DNA from: Candidatus Heimdallarchaeota archaeon
GTDB lineage: Archaea; Asgardarchaeota; Heimdallarchaeia; Heimdallarchaeales; Kariarchaeaceae
Length of the DNA stretch: 64,000 nt
Assembly: GCA_026702845.1 (NCBI GenBank)
Contig: JADCLS010000004.1
Location: forward strand, 186,001 to 250,000
Direction of reading: 5' to 3'
The notes under the pieces: generated by a model
What the model saw: only the letters and a program-made list of their open reading frames with translations
What the model was told of the DNA's origin: nothing
The model's database searches: none
Shown: in pieces, positions 18,592 to 28,200 of the stretch
Layout of the letters: each line of letters opens with the position of its first letter
Position numbering within the stretch: the stretch's first letter is position 1
Program-made: the position numbers and the translations under genes

Positions 18592-19200
18592 TCATGGCGC
18601 AGATTTCAATGCTGTACTGATTCTCAACTCTGCACGACGGATAGCATAATATTTCTGACGACTATAGTTGTCATTCCAGCCTTTAGATTTACCATATATC
18701 ATTATCTCATCAAGCAATCGAAACTCAGGAATGCTTTGCTTTAGTGCTATAAACGCCAGAACTGTCTCCATATCATATATCCCCTGCATCAATACTGGGA
18801 ATTTGATTGGTAGAGAGTGGAGTTGATATTGTGCTTTACTCACATCCATCTTATGGCTCATTTCATCTAAAATGGATTCAGCAGCCTGGATAATAATTTC
18901 TTCTTTGCATCTCTTATCAATCAATTCTGTATCATGTTGTCTTAAGAGGACATGGAACAAATGAATATCTAGCCTGAAACCAAAATTCAGGATTTTACAA
19001 ATTTGTTGAACCGAGATCCAGAATCCAAGTTGGGATGCACGGTTAATGATGAGAACTACCAGATTTCGATCAAGTGTAGATACAGTTGATAAGTCAAGTA
19101 AATCATCAAGATCATGTTTGATAATATACTCCCTAACCAGATACATTGGTGGGGGTAATCGATACAATTGATCAATGATATGCTGCCTGAACCTCATCAA
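18592..19200 (-). CDS. Cyclin-fold-like helical protein (possible TFB relative)
   Basis: 202 residues, all helical. The stretch RNLVVLIINRASQLGFWISVQQICKIL resembles the A..Iy.a.r..g.pis..ei pattern of a cyclin repeat, and MQGIYDMETVLAFIALKQ may be the second. No zinc ribbon. It is convergent with 18005. Sequence identity to TFB is too low to be sure. Confidence 0.45.
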   Translation of the reverse strand: MMRFRQHIIDQLYRLPPPMYLVREYIIKHDLDDLLDLSTVSTLDRNLVVLIINRASQLGFWISVQQICKILNFGFRLDIHLFHVLLRQHDTELIDKRCKEEIIIQAAESILDEMSHKMDVSKAQYQLHSLPIKFPVLMQGIYDMETVLAFIALKQSIPEFRLLDEIMIYGKSKGWNDNYSRQKYYAIRRAELRISTALKSAP

Positions 19201-19341
19201 TTGTTGCTGATTAGTCGTGAATTAATAAATGAAACGCAAAATTAATGGATAATAGTCTAGAGGACCTAAATTTTGACTGATTATAAATTGGGATAAATGA
19301 CTCAATCAGTAGTATTTATTTGGAAATTTAGATTACTAATT

Positions 19342-19638
19342 ATGCGAGTTAATAAATTTAAGCAAAACCCCCAATTATTGAAATTAAAACAATATCATAA
19401 AATAATCTCGATAATTAAAATATGGAAAGATGAGATAGATATTGATCTTAGTAGAATATCAGAAATATGCAGATTGAAGAAAGAAATAACACATGAATTA
19501 CTTAAGGAGATTCATAAAAAAGGACATTTCGGGATCTATTATGAAAACGAAAGAAAATTCAAAAAATTCAATTCTACAGAGTTTGTAATTGATAATTTTG
19601 TAAACCTGTACAATGATCGGAAAAGTTATACTTTTTGA
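19342..19638 (+). CDS. Small winged-helix-like protein
   Basis: 98 residues. Helical, with ISEICRLKKEITHELLKEIHKKGHFGIYYENER, a helix-turn-helix plus wing pattern, and a basic charge. I use the second ATG (19342): a TATA-like GTATTTATTTGG lies about 25 bp before it, whereas the first ATG (19297) has none at the right distance. A DNA-binding role is likely but unproven. Confidence 0.5.
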   Translation: MRVNKFKQNPQLLKLKQYHKIISIIKIWKDEIDIDLSRISEICRLKKEITHELLKEIHKKGHFGIYYENERKFKKFNSTEFVIDNFVNLYNDRKSYTF

Positions 19639-19671
19639 ATCCTGATATTTTATTTGGAAATGATCAGTATA

Positions 19672-19974
19672 CTATCTCCTCAAAAAGGATCTGAGATAAT
19701 CTATTAACTCATCATCACCTCTATCCTCAAGACATTTTATTTTCATTTCAATATACTTGGTATTTATCCTTTCCAGAGGAATGTACTCAAACAATACATT
19801 GAGATGTTTTTCCATGATTATTCCTCTGGTCCAGTAGCTATCCACCAGATGCATATGAGCAATTACCAACTCGGGTTCCTCATTCACACATTCGGTAAAA
19901 TAATCTATTGCCTGGTCAAAATCTTGTTTTGAGATACAAATCAATCCTTGATTAAATTTGCTTATAATATTCAT
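19672..19974 (-). CDS. Small TPR-like protein
   Basis: 100 residues. One clear tetratricopeptide-like helix pair (QGLICISKQDFDQAIDYFTECVNEEPELVIAHMHL) and a partial second. TATA-like box at 19994-20004, 25 bp from the ATG. Probably a protein-binding adaptor; partner unknown. Confidence 0.6.
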   Translation of the reverse strand: MNIISKFNQGLICISKQDFDQAIDYFTECVNEEPELVIAHMHLVDSYWTRGIIMEKHLNVLFEYIPLERINTKYIEMKIKCLEDRGDDELIDYLRSFLRR

Positions 19975-20084
19975 GATGAGTTATTACCATTCTGATATTT
20001 AAGGAAAAAATTCCCCTGCGAGGGTCAATTCTAAAGTTAGATACACTTGAATTCACAGACAGACACAGATCACGTTTCTTAGAT

Positions 20085-22175
20085 CTATAGAAGATGATGA
20101 TCTAATTCAAATTTTTTCAATAAATAATTTCTTGGAATTATTAATAACGGAATTTTATACTTCTTATCTATCCTAATTTCAATTTCAAGATTTAATTCTT
20201 TACAAATTCTTACAATAGGTGTTTTCCTACCAGAATGAATTAGAGTGATTTCATCTATGTCATCCTGCAGATCATTTGCTATATTCCAATAGGTGGAATC
20301 TATTTCATCAAATTTTTTGTAAAATTGATCTCGTCTTTCAAGTGTAGTATATTGATTCATATCACCCAAAGATTTTAGAAATTTTGCTCTTTCTGTATTT
20401 AATCTTTTATGATGATGAACATCTTCTTCTTGAGATTCAATATGAGTTAGGCCTTCTCCCTTAATTTTTGTAAATGTTTTGCCATCAAATTTCTCTCTTA
20501 ATCTTTGTTGAGTACCATATCGAGGAAGGTGACGTAAATTCACAATCTTTGTTTTGAGGAGTAAATCGTCTAGAATATACCCAAGACAAAACTGTATTTG
20601 ATCTCTATAGATATCTAGTAAATCTGAACGACTTGTTCGATCATTAATATTCTTCATCCTATCTTCTAATTTCTGAATATATGGATAGTTGATGAACACG
20701 TGACTATAATTCTCTTTTTTTGCATTGAGAATTTCATTTTTAAGAAAATTAGGAATTTTAACTTGATGATCTCGAGGAATGATATCACCTCTTCTAATTC
20801 GTTCCAGATTTTCGTGCGTATGCTTCAAAAAGGTGAGATATCGTAATCGTTTATTTGGATGTAATTTATTTTTAATATCAAAGTGTTGGTGATGAGGTTT
20901 ACAAAGTAGAATCAGATTTTGCGGAGATCTATTATCAACACTCCTCTGTCTAGGAGCATATCCTTCAGAACCCGGATTGCGTCCACGAATATGTGCAGCT
21001 TCCAATTTATCTTTTCTATCACAAGAAGGAAAAGAACATATTTCTGTAATTTCTTTCAATACTTTCTTATTTGAGATGTAATTTTGTCTTATAGGATCTT
21101 TATTTGCGGGGGTTTGAGGGAATTCTCTTCCAAATTCTAATTCGAGTTCCTTTACTAAATTGCTACCAAAATATCTTTTTGATAATCCATACAATTTTGG
21201 ATTTTGCAATAAACTCAAAACTCTAAGATTAGATAATGAGATTAATGCCTTTGGAAGGCTTTCTAATTGATTATTCGATAAATATAGGGATCTTAGGTTA
21301 GGTAAATTCAATTCTGGTAATGATGTGAGTTGATTATTCGATAAATTCAAGTAGTTTAGGTTAGGTAAATTCAATTCTGGTAATGATGTGAGTTGATTAT
21401 TCGATAAATTCAAGTAGCTTAGGTTAGGTAAATTCAATTCTGGTAGTGATGTGAGTTGATTGGTGGATAAATACAAGGAACGTAAGCTAGGTATTTCTAG
21501 TACAGAAATTTTCCATGGATAAACTCTAATTAATAATTTTATAAGACGAAATTCACAAATTGAATCAGGAATCTTAGAATTGACAAATTTAAAATTAAAT
21601 GCAAAATTATCACTCAGCTCCTGCTTGATTATTGATATGAATACATCTAAAACATTTGCTTCGAAATTTATAAAGGACATACTGATTTGACTTCGAAATT
21701 TATAAAGGACATACTGATTTGAAAAATGAACTCCAAGTGTATTTTCAGGGAGATTCTTAATTAGGAGATTCTTATTTTGAGTGTAATCTTCTATACGGTT
21801 TAATTTTAAATTAATGATAACATTTTGAATAAAATCTCCTATTTCCAATACTTCATTGAATTTTTTACGTGTATCATTCACTATATTCTGATAGTATGAT
21901 GATAATTCTACGTTTATTTTAGCGAAAATTAATCTCGATGGATAATTTCTTGCAGCACACTCAATATGATACCAATGTATTGAAGTTAATAATTCGTCCT
22001 CAGAAGTTATGAAATTGCTTTCAATGCCATATCTTGGTATATCCTTGTCAATTTTATTTTTACAACTTCTGCATGCTGCCCTGCCAGATTTTGATCGTTC
22101 AATAACATCAACCATTAATTTCAATTTACTTATGATTTTATAATCGTTACCAAGTTCAATCTTAACAATTTCCAT
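20085..22175 (-). CDS. PARP-type zinc finger - LRR - HNH nuclease fusion
   Basis: 696 residues. Residues about 30-80 form a PARP-type finger (SGRAACRSCKNKI...WYHIEC: C-x2-C, H-x2-C), a module that recognises DNA breaks in eukaryotic PARP1 and ligase III. About 230-330 are leucine-rich repeats of 23 residues (LSNNQLTSLPELNLPNL), three of them almost identical in DNA. About 375-440 are an HNH domain (CSFPSC, LEAAHI, NLILLCKPHHQHFD) with the metal-binding His pair and zinc Cys. The C-terminal ~250 residues are unrecognised. A role in DNA damage processing or defence fits (inference). A 32-bp tandem duplication at 21659-21722 lies in the linker. Confidence 0.75.
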   Translation of the reverse strand: MEIVKIELGNDYKIISKLKLMVDVIERSKSGRAACRSCKNKIDKDIPRYGIESNFITSEDELLTSIHWYHIECAARNYPSRLIFAKINVELSSYYQNIVNDTRKKFNEVLEIGDFIQNVIINLKLNRIEDYTQNKNLLIKNLPENTLGVHFSNQYVLYKFRSQISMSFINFEANVLDVFISIIKQELSDNFAFNFKFVNSKIPDSICEFRLIKLLIRVYPWKISVLEIPSLRSLYLSTNQLTSLPELNLPNLSYLNLSNNQLTSLPELNLPNLNYLNLSNNQLTSLPELNLPNLRSLYLSNNQLESLPKALISLSNLRVLSLLQNPKLYGLSKRYFGSNLVKELELEFGREFPQTPANKDPIRQNYISNKKVLKEITEICSFPSCDRKDKLEAAHIRGRNPGSEGYAPRQRSVDNRSPQNLILLCKPHHQHFDIKNKLHPNKRLRYLTFLKHTHENLERIRRGDIIPRDHQVKIPNFLKNEILNAKKENYSHVFINYPYIQKLEDRMKNINDRTSRSDLLDIYRDQIQFCLGYILDDLLLKTKIVNLRHLPRYGTQQRLREKFDGKTFTKIKGEGLTHIESQEEDVHHHKRLNTERAKFLKSLGDMNQYTTLERRDQFYKKFDEIDSTYWNIANDLQDDIDEITLIHSGRKTPIVRICKELNLEIEIRIDKKYKIPLLIIPRNYLLKKFELDHHLL
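21282..21480 (-). repeat. 69-bp tandem leucine-rich repeat units
   Basis: Three nearly identical 69-bp units plus a divergent one, each encoding 23 residues of the LRR. The low divergence indicates recent amplification or homogenisation. Confidence 0.85.
21659..21722. repeat. Exact 32-bp tandem duplication
   Basis: Bases 21659-21690 and 21691-21722 are identical. As 32 is not a multiple of three, the two copies are read in different frames within the same gene (one as QYVLYKFRS, the other as ISMSFINFEA). Confidence 0.95.
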
Positions 22176-22217
22176 GTATTATTTGCATTTATATCATTTT
22201 ACTAAACATTCGAAAAA

Positions 22218-22826
22218 TCATATTCGTCTTATAATTCTATGATATGCTTGATTTAAACGGTTCAGATTTACATTGAATTCATGGCAATGTAATCTCAGTA
22301 AATATTGTTTATTAATACTGGTGTGCATTTCTACCAGGTAGATGGTAAGAACCTGATCAAGCATGGAATAGGATTGCATAAGTGAATCATTATTAAATAT
22401 CTCATCTATTCGATCAAAAATCCGATCAAATTGTTCCTGGTGTATCCAATTTCGCTGTAAATATTGATCCAACCATCTGAGTATACTCATTTTAAGGATA
22501 AAATTCTTATTTACTCCCACTAGAAGTCCATGATCCTGTAATTCCTGTTTCAGTTTAACTAAACCCTTTTTGGACAGATCTAGTCGGTAGAGTATATCAT
22601 TAGAATGGATATATGTTCCCTTGCGTTGCAGCTGGTTCTCCACATATAGTGCAAGATATAGATGATACTTGTTTCTCCGTTTCTTCGTTAGTGTCATCAG
22701 AAATTCGATGATAGGAGTGAAATCAATGATATCATAATCAATTCCAGGACATAATTGTTTGAATTGCGTTATAGAACTTTCTATCTGTGATAATTTGACA
22801 TTGGTACGTGTTACTTGTAGTGACAT
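22218..22826 (-). CDS. Cyclin-fold-like helical protein (possible TFB relative)
   Basis: 202 residues. Two similar helical blocks: NKYHLYLALYVENQLQ.KGTYIHSNDILYRLDLSKKGLVKLKQEL, and near the end LDQVLTIYLVEMHTSINKQYLLRL...LNQAYHRIIRRI. The spacing resembles the paired repeats of TFB. No zinc ribbon. TATA-like GTATATAAGT at 22849-22858 lies 27 bp upstream (leaderless). Grouped with 18005 and 18592 on pattern alone. Confidence 0.45.
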   Translation of the reverse strand: MSLQVTRTNVKLSQIESSITQFKQLCPGIDYDIIDFTPIIEFLMTLTKKRRNKYHLYLALYVENQLQRKGTYIHSNDILYRLDLSKKGLVKLKQELQDHGLLVGVNKNFILKMSILRWLDQYLQRNWIHQEQFDRIFDRIDEIFNNDSLMQSYSMLDQVLTIYLVEMHTSINKQYLLRLHCHEFNVNLNRLNQAYHRIIRRI

Positions 22827-22983
22827 CTACTAAGAGAGTATAGAATTAGTATATAAGTAAGCAAATTCATGAAATCACGTACAGTCTAGGTGCAATACTC
22901 TGAAATTGAGGCATAAGATTGAGATAATCCAGTATCAAAAGTGAAATATGGTAAGATAATTCCAAGTGTAGAGAGGGTTTACG

Positions 22984-24144
22984 ATGACTGAAGATAGATT
23001 TGAAAGACTAAATGGAATAAGTGTTGATTATATAGGTTTCTCAATGTATTTTATTGGTAATAAAATGATTTCTGTAATAGAGGATTACAAGAAGAATAAG
23101 AAAAAAGAATATACCTTTAGCATTGATCCAAGAAGCCCGGGAAACAATTACCAGATATATAATCAACATCTTCAGGATCTCAATCTATTTGATAAGGAAA
23201 CTATTGAGAGAGTGGCTGCATCAATGAGAGAGAATTTTTGGAAGTATTCATCTCATGTATATTTTAAAATAAACCACCTGAGTGAAGAGCAAGTTAACAT
23301 GGTAAATCTGGAGCTGAAAATACTTACAAATAATTCAAAGTATAAAATGACACAAACTAATCTTTATTTTGATGGAGGAGATTTCACAGAGTACATATCA
23401 CTTTCTACAAAAAAGCATATTATTATTTCGAATGAATTACCCTTTCCAATTCCTAAAAGTTTAATCTGTGATGAATTTGAGTGTTTGACACTCAGGTGTC
23501 CGATTAACTATGATTCACTGTTCTTATTCAAGAATGCAAAGGAGTTAGCTATTGAAGTATTAGAAGATTCTAAGAGATTTTATACTCAGGAGTTATTAGA
23601 CAAGCTCCATGAATTTAAAAAATTAGAGAAAATACAAATGAATGAAATTGAGGAGTATGATATTCTTACAAAATCAGAGTTGATGGAAAATCTTAGAGAA
23701 ATACGCATTGCACCAAATAGATTCAAAAAATCGTTAATTATTCATGAATCCTTTTTCAAAGCTCCAAATATCGAATTGATTAGGAAAACAGAAGGTTTTT
23801 CCTGGGAATATCAACCAAAACTAAAGAAGTTGAAGATTAGGCAGAGTATCAATATGTCTCAACTATCAAATTTTGAGAATGTAGAGTACTTGCATCTCAT
23901 ATGCCCTTCTCAACAATTGATCAATTATCTACATAATTTCAAAGATTTAAAAGAACTTTATCTCGATAACTTGAATGAACCCTATAATTATGCAGATCAC
24001 AATAATATCATAATAGAAAATCCAGAAAAACTATCAACCATAGAAACCATAAGAATTAAGATAAGGAAGGATCCAAGAATATCAAAAATATCTGAAACAT
24101 TCTGGGAAATTCCCAATGCGGTATTCTGTATCAATGAATTTTAG
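22984..24144 (+). CDS. Divergent leucine-rich-repeat-like protein
   Basis: 386 residues, soluble. From about residue 150 the chain has irregular ~22-residue strand-helix units (e.g. LKKLKIRQSINMSQLSNFENVEYLHLI, DLKELYLDNLNEP) that suggest a curved LRR solenoid. The N-terminal 150 residues are unrecognised. A GAGAGGG stretch lies about 10 bp before the start. Function unknown. Confidence 0.55.
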   Translation: MTEDRFERLNGISVDYIGFSMYFIGNKMISVIEDYKKNKKKEYTFSIDPRSPGNNYQIYNQHLQDLNLFDKETIERVAASMRENFWKYSSHVYFKINHLSEEQVNMVNLELKILTNNSKYKMTQTNLYFDGGDFTEYISLSTKKHIIISNELPFPIPKSLICDEFECLTLRCPINYDSLFLFKNAKELAIEVLEDSKRFYTQELLDKLHEFKKLEKIQMNEIEEYDILTKSELMENLREIRIAPNRFKKSLIIHESFFKAPNIELIRKTEGFSWEYQPKLKKLKIRQSINMSQLSNFENVEYLHLICPSQQLINYLHNFKDLKELYLDNLNEPYNYADHNNIIIENPEKLSTIETIRIKIRKDPRISKISETFWEIPNAVFCINEF

Positions 24145-24247
24145 GAATATCAGATCATATCCTTTTTTTATTGATTATTCCCATTGAGGAAGGTTCAGTG
24201 AGGAGATACGGATATTAGATTTCATTTGTAACCAACTCTCAAATGTG

Positions 24248-24256
24248 TTTATATAT
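24248..24256 (+). promoter_or_regulatory. TATA-like box for the 42-residue zinc protein
   Basis: TTTATATAT centred 25-26 bp before the ATG at 24277. It supports the reality of this very small gene. Confidence 0.6.
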
Positions 24257-24276
24257 TCAATTACTGAATAAGTGGT

Positions 24277-24405
24277 ATGGAATGTGATATTTGTAAGAAA
24301 CCAATCCTCTATGATGAGGCAAGAACCACATACTACAGCAAGAAAATCCATGTGGATTGCTTCAAAGCAATCTCAGGTAGGCAACCAGTAAAAAAGGAAT
24401 CATAG
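24277..24405 (+). CDS. 42-residue zinc-finger mini-protein
   Basis: MECDICKKPILYDEARTTYY..KKIHVDCF: C-x2-C followed 18 residues later by H-x2-C, a single zinc site resembling a shrunken PARP-type or LIM finger. Leaderless promoter at 24248-24256. The end overlaps by 6 bp the convergent membrane gene. It may bind nucleic acid or act as a protein clip. It is too short for standard gene calling. Confidence 0.65.
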   Translation: MECDICKKPILYDEARTTYYSKKIHVDCFKAISGRQPVKKES

Positions 24406-25167
24406 CACAGGAAATCCACTAATCACAGTATCATCCCGTCTCTCAAGTATAGTATCCAACAACAAGTAGATAGCAACAGCAATCATATATACACTGGTGG
24501 CTATGGCAGGTCCAGTAATAGCATTCAAGATTACTACTCCTACAAAGGCCGAGATGAAGCTGAACACCATATGCGGTTTCTTCTTGAAATAATGCACAAT
24601 GGGAAGCATTGTTTCTCCTGGTGTTGGTAAACCTCCAAGGACAAAAGAGATGGATAATAAAATGATGGTGAAGTAAGATGCCTGTACTCCCATAACATAC
24701 ACAAGAAAATCCATTACCTCTCCCAGATGATCAAACCAGAGGAAGATAAGAAATGTCATTACATAGGAGTTGATCATTATGAATATACTATCCCAGCTGG
24801 TGAGATCTTGTTTTACCATTTTTCCTGTTCCATCATCTCTATATCCTGGACGATGAGAAAAGGTGAAGCTATTCAATCCACTACTACTCAGATTACTGGA
24901 TGATTTACCCACAGAATCGAAATAGGTGATGCTCAGATCCCATCCCTTGAGCATGAGATAAAGATTAACTGGTACATTCTTGATGATGGCTGCAGGTAGT
25001 GCAATGACATTTAGAATTGGATTGATCCTGAATTTGAAGGTGCGATTGATGAAACTTGTGAGAATATGAATGATAATTTGAAGGAGATATGGTAATAATG
25101 AGGCTACCAGTAAGAAATAACTGAGATCCTTGATAAATAGCACTAAAGAGTTGAGGATCTCATACAT
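24400..25167 (-). CDS. Polytopic membrane protein, 255 residues
   Basis: About six hydrophobic segments (roughly 10-35, 48-70, 128-150, 160-180, 200-218, 222-240) with a polar loop (SVGKSSSNLSSSG) in the middle. TATA-like box at 25188-25196, 25 bp before the ATG, in a divergent promoter shared with the giant gene at 25249. No transporter signature recognised. Confidence 0.7.
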   Translation of the reverse strand: MYEILNSLVLFIKDLSYFLLVASLLPYLLQIIIHILTSFINRTFKFRINPILNVIALPAAIIKNVPVNLYLMLKGWDLSITYFDSVGKSSSNLSSSGLNSFTFSHRPGYRDDGTGKMVKQDLTSWDSIFIMINSYVMTFLIFLWFDHLGEVMDFLVYVMGVQASYFTIILLSISFVLGGLPTPGETMLPIVHYFKKKPHMVFSFISAFVGVVILNAITGPAIATSVYMIAVAIYLLLDTILERRDDTVISGFPVL

Positions 25168-25187
25168 AGGAGATAATAATGTAGTTA

Positions 25188-25228
25188 GTATTTAAGAAAA
25201 AAAATATTAGTGTTTTTTAGTTATATAA
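25188..25228. promoter_or_regulatory. Divergent promoter between membrane gene and pseudo-ATPase operon
   Basis: Minus-strand TATA-like box at 25188-25196 (25 bp to 25167) and plus-strand TTATATAAC at 25220-25228 (25 bp to the ATG at 25249). The second fixes the start of the giant gene at 25249 rather than the upstream GTG at 25210. Confidence 0.65.
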
Positions 25229-25248
25229 CAACGTCTCAACTAATTAGC

Positions 25249-28200
25249 ATGAGAGTGGAATTTGTACCACAAGGATTCTTTAGAATCACTGATGAATGTG
25301 TGAGATTCACCAGGGTTTCCGTAATTAATCTTATACCCATGCAAAATTATGTATGTCTGCAACAACTCAAAGCTGAGGATAGAAATGTATTTTATGAGAA
25401 CAAGAAGAGATTTGAGAGAATGGAGGAGGAAACAAGGATCTCCAGTTTGCTGGAGTACAGAGAAAAAATCAAACAGGTATACAACAAGAATTTTGATTCC
25501 AAACGATTATTCAGGGAACAAAACCTCGAATTACTCAAAGAAATTATAACTGAAGGTATACAGTTCAAGATTATCATCGTAGACCAAAAGAGTATGATTA
25601 TACTGTATAGTCAAAGTGATTGGTTTTCTTACCAAAATAAACTAGATACGGTTAAATCTTCACTTCTACAACAATCATATCGGGTCTCTCTTTTTTCAGA
25701 TCTCGTTGACATACATAAGATCCTAGAAATATCTGAACATGATTTCAAGTTTAGAGGTAGAGAACATCCACAACTTGAGGAAATTGATCTTAGACAATTG
25801 GAGAGAATTAAAAAGAAACTGGATCTTATCACTCCTAGTAATGTAGACACTCCAGATTTGTTTGATGCAGGATATAATTTCTCAATAGATGATATCGTAT
25901 ATAATCTCAAACCCACCAGTATATCCAATCCTGCACTACAAGTGATACAGGGAGATAATCAACAGGTTCATAGTTGGTTGAAAAAACATGAACTGACCAG
26001 TAATTATCACACAATGCTGGTGATTGGAGGCCCTCAACCTGATGGATTTAAAAGATTGGAAATACAACAAATCAGGTTGGATCTGTTGAATTTTATCAGA
26101 AATGAGGAGAGATCTGACTATATTCAAGCATTACAGCTAATTGAGATAATAACGGGTGAGAAAGGATTTGTAAATCATCTTCTGGAGATAATGAAAATCT
26201 ACATCGAGGATACGATGGAAGAGGATAGAAAAAAAATAGATATGAAGAGCTTTCATGAGGCACTCTCAAATCTGGGTGAGGATTATCAATCAGCAGTGGT
26301 GAGACGGGTATTGGCTCAATTCAATTATCTAGATACACTTCTCCCAGGTGAATTACAACTTCATCAACGATCATGGATCCCCATGAGTTATAATCCCAAT
26401 GATCTTCTGCTATTACTTCCATTACTGCTTCAGATCTCAGATCAATTCAGAGGTATTCATTTCCTAATGATTAACGATCATAATTTATCCAATGCATTAA
26501 CTAAACCTGAAATCTACAAACATCTATATGATCTGTTGATCAACAGAACAACCATTTTTGTATCCCATTCCATATTCACCCCAACTTTCAAGGGAATGGA
26601 TAAATTAATTCTTAAGCACAACTGGTCAAGCAAGGAGTACATCAAGAAAAGCACTCAGAAATTCAGGGAGCGAAGGAATATCGATGATTTATTGGTATAT
26701 TCTCCCTGTTATATCACCAATAAGAAGGTGTACTGGATCGATGAGATAGAGCTGCCAATCAAGCAATATTATGGATTGAGTACGGAGTTATTTATCGATC
26801 ATCCTCTTTATATGGAGTTTGATCGTATCAAGGTTCCCACAACCAAGCAGCGTGAACGTCTGGAAGAATTGCATGAGGATGAGGAATTGATTGTAAAGGA
26901 ACAAATCATGCTGGAGGATGATGATCTTCCAGAGGATCAAGCTGATGATCAAGCTGATGAGCAAGCTGATGATCAAGCTGATGAGCAAACTGATGAGGAA
27001 GGTTCTAATCAAGAGGATAATCTTGATGAGCATGGAGATCTGATTGATTACTACCTCGAGGTTATGGGAGTGAATGAGTATATTCAGGATTATGAGAGCA
27101 AGGAAAAAATAACCTCTGAAAAAATGGCTCAAGAATTGACAGAGATGATCTCATCACTGGAGGTGCTATTTGGGGTGAAATATACTCTCACAGATCTGGT
27201 GGATGAATCAAAATTCGATAAACAAATTATCGATGAGCTAATAAAATCTGATTTTCTGGATAGGGAGGTGATATCTGATAAAGAATCCAGGATTATGCTC
27301 AAACCCAGAGGTACTGAGTTTATCAACCGATTGATTCAACTGGTGAAAAACAAACGAGATGAGATCAGGGAAGAATTAAACAAACTTCTTCCACTGCTTC
27401 CTACAATAATGGAAAGTAAAAGGAAACTGGGTGTGAAGACCTCTATGGGACTAATTCATGCAGAATCCATGTTTCTAGCCTGTGCGACTTTGAATAAATC
27501 TACCCGTATTGATCCCATGATCATGGGATTTGTGGCATATTTTGATACCATATCAGTCGAGGATCCCAAGGAGTTTATCTCATATTTTGATGCTGTTTAT
27601 TTGACTCGTTTCAATGAGATCAGAAGATGGTGTATGAAACCACAGGAGGAGCATGAGGTGGGTGAAGTACCAAGAACAGGAGAGAAAACCACAGTGAAAG
27701 TGGAGGAGGAAATAGGGCTCCAACCCATCATTCGACCCAAGAGTACGACTGTACCATATACTTCAAAAACCAAGATCCCTAACAATCCAGAAGGTGTGGA
27801 TATGACTGAGATGATAGAACAGTTACCCAAGACCGATCTTCCCAAACCAAAGAAAAAGCTGAAGAAAGAACCTGAAATGGATGTATCAAAGCATGAGGAG
27901 AGGTTGATGAGAGATGGTCCTTATGTGGATTTGATTACTGAAAGTCCAAACAGATTAATTGGTAATGTACTCCTATTGAATGCCAGACCAGATGGAGAAT
28001 ATGCAGAATTAATCAATCACATGCCTGTACCTCAATTGAGAATGAACAAAAAACTTAGAGAGAAATTATTATCTCACAAGATCTACTATGTTTCTGATGT
28101 GTTGAATATCAATCCTGACCATCTGTCTCTCAGTTCAAAGCAAATCCAGGAACTGCTGGAATTCAAGAATACATTGATTGAGGTGATGAAGGATCAGGCC

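Noticed and set aside
21282..21480. 69-bp repeats as a CRISPR or satellite
   Set aside because: They are in-frame leucine-rich repeat codons of the 20085-22175 gene.
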